DNA of 9,678 nucleotides from DATFJC01 sp035269445 (GTDB lineage: Bacteria > Patescibacteriota > Patescibacteriia > UBA2591 > UBA6264), in contig DATFJC010000041.1 of assembly GCA_035269445.1 (NCBI GenBank), forward strand, positions 1-9,678. The letters are read 5' to 3'. Position 1 is the stretch's first letter, and each line of letters opens with the position of its first letter. The position numbers were made by a program, and so were the translations under genes. A model generated the notes under the pieces. That model searched no databases, was not told where the DNA came from, and saw only the letters and a program-made list of their open reading frames with translations. Of the stretch, positions 6,229-9,678 are shown in pieces.

Positions 6229-6246
6229 AAATAATGTTTTTATTTT

Positions 6247-6360
6247 TTAACCTTGTCTTTGCTTATGTTTTGGGTTTTTGCATACAACATACAACCGCTT
6301 GCCACGGCGGATTACTTTACAATGAGGACACATTTTTTTCACAGAAGATCTTACTTTCAT
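6247..6360 (-). CDS. rpmJ: 50S ribosomal protein L36
   Basis: This is a short gene of 37 codons plus TAA, read from ATG at 6360. The product begins MKVRSSVKKMCPHCKVIRRG and ends CKNPKHKQRQG. It carries the zinc-binding set of L36: C11, C14, C27 and H32. MKVRxSVKKxCxxCKVIRRxGxxxVIC is the family signature. The short C-terminus KHKQRQG matches the usual HKQRQG ending. It lies between infA (13 bp) and rpsM (18 bp), as in many bacteria. The Cys form (C+) fits with the zinc-type S4 in the same operon. Confidence 0.97.
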   Translation of the reverse strand: MKVRSSVKKMCPHCKVIRRGKRLYVVCKNPKHKQRQG

Positions 6361-6373
6361 ATATATATTAATG

Positions 6374-6625
6374 TTATAAACGATAAACTATTCTCCCCTT
6401 GGTTAAATCATAGGGACTTATTTCTAGCTTAACCCTATCACCGGGTAAAATTTTAATTCTATACATTCTCATTTTACCAGAAAGATGAGCTCGAATGGTT
6501 TTACCACTATCAAGCTTTACCTTAAACTTAGCTGAAGGCAAAAGTTCTTCAACCGTACCTTCGGCTTTAATAAACTTTTTAGATAAATTTTCCTTTTTTT
6601 CCGTTCTTCCTTCTTTGCTAGACAT
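6374..6625 (-). CDS. infA: Translation initiation factor IF-1
   Basis: IF-1 binds the A site of the 30S subunit during initiation. The 83-residue product is an OB-fold (S1-like) protein. Residues 21-83 match IF-1 closely: AEGTVEELLPSAKFKVKL, then SGKTIRAHLSGKMRMYRIKI, LPGDRVKLEISPYDLTKGRI and VYRL. The roughly 18-residue polar N-terminal extension (MSSKEGRTEKKENLSKK) is longer than the few residues of E. coli IF-1. A later Met start is not available, so the extension appears genuine. It is the first gene of the operon, about 25 bp after the predicted transcription start, and has only A/T bases before the ATG. Confidence 0.96.
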   Translation of the reverse strand: MSSKEGRTEKKENLSKKFIKAEGTVEELLPSAKFKVKLDSGKTIRAHLSGKMRMYRIKILPGDRVKLEISPYDLTKGRIVYRL

Positions 6626-6656
6626 AAAAAAAATAAAATACTAATTAGTAATATTT

Positions 6657-6684
6657 ATTATAAAGATTTAAGTTTATGTGTCAA
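6657..6684 (-). promoter_or_regulatory. Sigma70-type promoter of the infA-rplM operon
   Basis: On the minus strand a perfect -35 TTGACA (6684-6679) and a perfect -10 TATAAT (6662-6657) are 16 bp apart. The predicted start is near 6650, giving a leader of about 25 bases before infA. Both boxes match consensus at all six positions, fitting a strongly expressed ribosomal operon. An RNA polymerase without alpha-CTD would have to rely on such core contacts. Confidence 0.82.
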
Positions 6685-6717
6685 GTGATAAAGATATTTT
6701 CAAATAAAAAATATATA

Positions 6718-7368
6718 TTACAGTTCTCTGGGCTTAATAACAAAGGATATTCTACTTTTAAAAATCGGTAAACGTTTATAAAAAAAAGGGTGGGTTTTAA
6801 TAGTTACTTTTTCCACACTAACATTTTGATAAATTTTATCAAGCGCATTTTGCTTTTTTAAAAAAACCAAAACCCTAGCTAACTTATTTTCGTCAATAAT
6901 AGGATAAGTATTTTCTGAAATAGTTACCTTTAAAGTAACCCTTTGAGGCATTAATTCGTCTTCAATTACCCCTATTTTCCAATCTTGACTCTGAAGTTGT
7001 CTTACTTCCATTTTTGTTAAGCCTTGACTTAAAATATTTTTAACTTTTTCACTAATTAATCCTACTAAATCATTTTTTTTAAAAATCATTGCCTTACTAC
7101 CATTGTCAAAGGTTAAACCATTTAATGTTATAAAATTAGGATTTGCCTTTGCCTTTACAATGGGTAAAACCTGGGCTGGAATAGTGCTTAAATGTAAAAA
7201 GGTTTGTCCAACGCTTGTATCAATATTTACCCTAAAATCAACTATTAAGGGCTCGGGTGTTAAAAAAAGATTAATTTGGGCAGATGGAATCCAACATAAA
7301 ACAAAAATAATGACTAAGGTTAAAACTCCTATAAAATAATATTTAAATGAGGGTAATCTATATTCCAT
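6718..7368 (-). CDS. Single-pass membrane protein of unknown function (possible baseplate-J-like extracytoplasmic family)
   Basis: The 216-residue product has a short basic/polar N-terminus (MEYRLPSFKY) and one membrane helix at about 11-28. An extracytoplasmic part of about 185 residues follows. After the helix, TPEPLIVDFRVNID and IPAQVLPI (about 37-70) form a beta-rich segment. The end PFFYKRLPIFKSRISFVIKP (194-213) resembles the PFW-K-xP...I.I ending of anchored 'baseplate J-like' proteins seen in Parcubacteria-type genomes; this is from memory, not a search. The gene starts 5 bp from the murB stop, so the two are surely co-transcribed. FtsQ also often follows murB, and an anchored protein here invites that comparison, but I see no POTRA motif. 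Function not known. Confidence 0.75.
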   Translation of the reverse strand: MEYRLPSFKYYFIGVLTLVIIFVLCWIPSAQINLFLTPEPLIVDFRVNIDTSVGQTFLHLSTIPAQVLPIVKAKANPNFITLNGLTFDNGSKAMIFKKNDLVGLISEKVKNILSQGLTKMEVRQLQSQDWKIGVIEDELMPQRVTLKVTISENTYPIIDENKLARVLVFLKKQNALDKIYQNVSVEKVTIKTHPFFYKRLPIFKSRISFVIKPREL

Positions 7369-7372
7369 AAAA

Positions 7373-8305
7373 TTATTTATCTTTTAAGTAAATTATTTCC
7401 CGTTCTAGGGAAACACCGAACTTCTTTTTGACCCTAGCCTTAACAAGACCAATTAACTCCAAAACTTCTTTGGATCTTCCCTTCCCTAGATTAACCATAA
7501 AGTTGGCATGTTTTTCACTTATTTTTATATTGCCGATTTGTTTTCCCTTTAACTTACAATTATCAATAAGCCAGCCAGTTGGGACTATTTTTTTAAAATT
7601 TTTTAAATCAGGATATTTATTTTTTATTGTTTTAGGAAAATCTTTTAAAGGAACGTTTTTAAAAATACAGCCTGGAGTCATTTTAGCTACTTGATTGTTA
7701 ACTCTATCTAAACGCCATTTTTTAAGATTATTAATATCACTAGCATTAATTCCTTTTTCAAGCTCTAATAAAACTTCTATTATAATTAAATTATTTTTTT
7801 TAAAAAAACTATTTCTATAGGAAAATTTATTTTTGCAATTAATGGTTTTAATCTTCCCTTTTGAAAATATCTTTGCTTTTAAAACATAATCACCAATAGA
7901 TTTATTATGAGCCCCGGCATTACCATAAACTCCTCCCCCTATAGTCCCAGGTATACCCGTAGCCCAGATCATTCCCCTTAGGTTATGTTTTATAGAATAT
8001 CCCAATAACTTAGACATTGCTAGACCAGCTCCTACTCTTAGCCTTAATTTATTATCATATTCAAGCTCCTTTTTTATTTTATTTGAATTAAGTTTTATAA
8101 CTAAACCAGAAAATCCCTTATCAGAGACAAGAATATTGCTACCACCGCCTAACAAAAAAATGGGTATTGATCTTTTTTTTGCCCATTTAAATGCCCTAAT
8201 TAAATCTTTTTCATTTTTTGTTTTTAAAAAATATTTTGCTTTACCGCCAATTTTAAATGTTGTTAAGGAAGCCAAATCAACCCCTTTTTTAATATTTAAA
8301 AACAT
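7373..8305 (-). CDS. murB: UDP-N-acetylenolpyruvoylglucosamine reductase, MurB
   Basis: MurB is the FAD enzyme that reduces UDP-GlcNAc-enolpyruvate to UDP-MurNAc with NADPH, the second committed step of peptidoglycan precursor synthesis in the cytoplasm. The 310-residue sequence shows LTTFKIGGKA at 14-23, the FAD-binding LGGGSNILVSD at 52-62 and GIPGTIGGGVYGNAGAH at 117-133. YRNSFF at 163-168 has the short spacing of the type II (Gram-positive-like) enzyme. TPGCIFKN at 210-217 puts Cys213 at the catalytic proton donor, where Ser is common; Cys also occurs in the family. PTGWLIDNCKLKG at 242-254 and KHANFMVN at 265-272 follow, and the terminal Glu (E303) is present. The start overlaps no gene; its promoter lies only a few bases upstream. 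Confidence 0.96.
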   Translation of the reverse strand: MFLNIKKGVDLASLTTFKIGGKAKYFLKTKNEKDLIRAFKWAKKRSIPIFLLGGGSNILVSDKGFSGLVIKLNSNKIKKELEYDNKLRLRVGAGLAMSKLLGYSIKHNLRGMIWATGIPGTIGGGVYGNAGAHNKSIGDYVLKAKIFSKGKIKTINCKNKFSYRNSFFKKNNLIIIEVLLELEKGINASDINNLKKWRLDRVNNQVAKMTPGCIFKNVPLKDFPKTIKNKYPDLKNFKKIVPTGWLIDNCKLKGKQIGNIKISEKHANFMVNLGKGRSKEVLELIGLVKARVKKKFGVSLEREIIYLKDK

Positions 8306-8314
8306 ATATTATTT

Positions 8315-8343
8315 ATAATATATTATTTATTAATTGTTGACAA
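8315..8343 (-). promoter_or_regulatory. Candidate promoter of murB, nearly leaderless
   Basis: On the minus strand TTGTCA (8343-8338) and TATTAT (8320-8315) are 17 bp apart, each one base from consensus. A start about 7 bp downstream of the -10 falls near 8308, only a few bases before the murB ATG at 8305. The -35 lies in the near-palindrome GTTGACAAC at 8336-8344. Confidence 0.5.
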
Positions 8344-8347
8344 CTTC

Positions 8348-8375
8348 TTGTTTAATGCAGATATTATGTTATAAT
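8348..8375 (+). promoter_or_regulatory. Candidate extended -10 promoter of corA-cysS
   Basis: On the plus strand TGTTATAAT at 8367-8375 gives a perfect -10 (8370-8375) with an extended TGn. The weak -35 TTGTTT at 8348-8353 is 16 bp upstream. The predicted start is near 8382, leaving about 22 A/T-rich bases before the ATG at 8405. A consensus TTGACA at 8337-8342 is 27 bp from this -10 and could instead pair, at 19 bp, with TATTAT at 8362-8367. Confidence 0.5.
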
Positions 8376-8404
8376 ATATTTAATAATAACATAACTTTTT
8401 TATT

Positions 8405-9334
8405 ATGTTTTTAAATGTTCAAAAAATTGAGACAAAAAATTTAACCTGGATTGATATTTCTAACCCCGGTGAAAGAGAAATAAAATATTTAAAAGAAAAA
8501 TTTAATTTTAATGATATTCATCTTGAAGATTGCAAAGCAACCATACAACGCCCTAAATTAGATACCAGCAATAACTACATTTTTATGGTGCTTTTATTTC
8601 CGGTCTATAATAAAAAGACTAGAAAAATAAGACCTTCTGAGGTGGATTTTTTTATAAGTTCAGATTATCTAGTAACTGTTCACAGAAACGAGCTTTCTCC
8701 TATTATGAATTTCTTTAATCTCTGTAATATATCTAAGTCTAAAAGAGAAAAATATTTTACAGGAAACCCAGCCACCCTTTTATATGAAATTCTTAATCGA
8801 CTTTTAAAATACTGTGGCCCAATCATGGATAAATTAAGCTTAAATATTTCAAGCATTGAAGAGCATGTTTTTAAGGGATATGAAAGAAGAATGGTAAAAG
8901 AAATATTAATTTCTAAAATCAATATTGTTAATTTTAGAAAAATTATGCAAGTCCATAAAAGGGTGATCACTAAACTACTAAATAAAAGTTCTTTATTTTT
9001 CTCAACAAGCAGGGTTAAAGTATACTTTGAAGAATTAGTAGGTACAAGTAGTGAAATATGGCAACAATTAGAAAATATGAGACAATCAATAACAGCTATT
9101 GAAAGAACTAATAATTCTCTTATATCTTTTCAATTAAATGATATTATTAAAATATTAACTACCATATCTGTTTTAATTTTACCAATAAGCCTTTTAAGCA
9201 ACCTTCTTTCTATGAATTTGGAATATATGCCCTCCTTTACTAAGTCCCCTATTTCTTTTTGGGCTATAATAGGCACAATGGTTTTAATATTCACTCTTAT
9301 GATATTCTTATTTAAAAAGAAAAAATGGTTATAA
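8405..9334 (+). CDS. corA: CorA-family magnesium/divalent cation transporter
   Basis: CorA proteins are pentameric inner-membrane Mg2+ (Co2+, Ni2+) channels with a large cytoplasmic funnel. The 309-residue product has the N-terminal alpha/beta domain with DIHLEDCKATIQRPKLD at 37-53 (family: HxLxxEDxxxxxQRPKxE) and YLVTVHRNE at 88-96. Long helices cover about 120-250. Two membrane helices lie at the C-terminus, about 250-268 and 284-303, with a basic end KKKKWL like the family's KRRKWL. The signature loop after the first helix, normally YGMN-x-E-x-MP, reads LSMNLEYMP at 268-276, so the pore Gly is Ser and the preceding Tyr is Leu. Whether it still selects Mg2+ is unclear. It is divergent from murB and 6 bp upstream of cysS. 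No Shine-Dalgarno. Confidence 0.9.
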   Translation: MFLNVQKIETKNLTWIDISNPGEREIKYLKEKFNFNDIHLEDCKATIQRPKLDTSNNYIFMVLLFPVYNKKTRKIRPSEVDFFISSDYLVTVHRNELSPIMNFFNLCNISKSKREKYFTGNPATLLYEILNRLLKYCGPIMDKLSLNISSIEEHVFKGYERRMVKEILISKINIVNFRKIMQVHKRVITKLLNKSSLFFSTSRVKVYFEELVGTSSEIWQQLENMRQSITAIERTNNSLISFQLNDIIKILTTISVLILPISLLSNLLSMNLEYMPSFTKSPISFWAIIGTMVLIFTLMIFLFKKKKWL

Positions 9335-9340
9335 TAAGTT

Positions 9341-9678
9341 ATGTTAAAAATTTATAGTACCCTCACAAGAAAAAAACAAAAATTTCAACCCATTAACAAT
9401 AAAAATGTTAATTTTTTTGTTTGTGGTCCAACTGTATATGATTATATGCATATTGGCCATGCAAAAACTTATACTCAATTTGATATTATTGTAAAATATT
9501 TAAGATTTAAGGGTTATGAAGTATTTTATTTACAAAACATTACTGATATTGATAATAAAATAATTAAAAAGGCCCAAAATAAAAACATTGACCCTCTGGA
9601 CCTGGCCCATGAATATGAAAAACATTATCACGAAGATGAAAAAATATTAAAAATAAATTCTGTAACAAAACATGCTCG
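9341..9678 (+). CDS. cysS: Cysteinyl-tRNA synthetase (partial, N-terminal 112 residues)
   Basis: This class I synthetase charges tRNA-Cys with cysteine. The visible part starts MLKIYSTLTRKKQKF and continues FFVCGPTVYDYMHIGHAKTY. That contains the zinc-ligand Cys of the CGPTVYD motif and the HIGH ATP-binding signature (HIGHA). The next block, QFDIIVKYLRFKGYEVFYLQ and then NITDIDNKIIKKA, is the family's N-x-TDIDDKII, here with Asn for the second Asp. The frame runs off the right edge, so the KMSKS loop and anticodon-binding domain are not visible. It starts 6 bp after the corA stop with no Shine-Dalgarno; corA and cysS are probably co-transcribed, though the two functions are unrelated. Confidence 0.94.
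   Translation, partial: MLKIYSTLTRKKQKFQPINNKNVNFFVCGPTVYDYMHIGHAKTYTQFDIIVKYLRFKGYEVFYLQNITDIDNKIIKKAQNKNIDPLDLAHEYEKHYHEDEKILKINSVTKHA

Noticed and set aside
7103..7694. Plus-strand frames opposite the membrane protein and murB
   Set aside because: Antisense shadows without motif, promoter or spacing that would support a gene.
8680..8970. Minus-strand frame of 96 codons opposite corA
   Set aside because: Antisense to a recognisable CorA; no start signal and no family resemblance.
1..9678. CRISPR array, insertion sequence or recoded UGA
   Set aside because: No regularly spaced repeats, no transposase, and all genes read through with standard stops; the tRNA-Gly anticodon is CCC, not UCA.

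Overview
The window is an AT-rich, gene-dense bacterial stretch. It most resembles a Candidate Phyla Radiation (Patescibacteria, Parcubacteria-like) genome. The reasons are compact genes with few-base gaps, shortened ribosomal proteins (L13 of 117 residues), a Gram-positive-type MurB, two anchored extracytoplasmic proteins of styles I associate with CPR genomes, and no Shine-Dalgarno sequence before any start that can be read. The taxonomic placement is inference; no marker phylogeny could be run. TAA and TAG serve as stops and the standard code reads every gene.

Layout. Positions 1-8305 are almost entirely minus strand. Read in the direction of transcription (right to left), murB and a single-pass membrane protein form one unit. 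Next comes a translation operon, infA-rpmJ-rpsM-rpsK-rpsD-rpoA-rplQ-rplM, headed by a clear sigma70-type promoter (TTGACA-16-TATAAT) and closed by a hairpin/U-tract terminator. Then follow def, a tRNA-Gly(CCC) that overlaps the end of def, an odd 135-bp inverted-repeat element derived in part from a tRNA 3' end, glmS, and the start of an anchored hypothetical protein that runs off the left edge. On the plus strand from 8405, a CorA-like Mg2+ channel and the first 112 codons of cysS are transcribed divergently from murB.

How the genes work together. Most of the window is information processing: initiation factor 1, five ribosomal proteins of the alpha-operon type plus L13, the RNA polymerase alpha subunit, peptide deformylase, tRNA-Gly and cysteinyl-tRNA synthetase. 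GlmS (glucosamine-6-phosphate) and MurB (UDP-MurNAc) feed peptidoglycan precursor synthesis.

Most notable points. (1) RpoA has no alpha-CTD; after the N-terminal domain it ends in a tail with 39 lysines in 65 residues. (2) The tRNA-Gly 5' end lies inside the def coding sequence, so the def stop codon is made of tRNA bases. (3) Between tRNA-Gly and glmS sits a structured element carrying a 26-nt near-perfect copy of the tRNA 3' end and its flank, plus an inverted, internally deleted copy. (4) rplM is not followed by rpsI, and infA is detached from secY/adk/map. (5) Ribosome-binding sites are absent, and a murB promoter is placed so close to the ATG that its transcript would be nearly leaderless.
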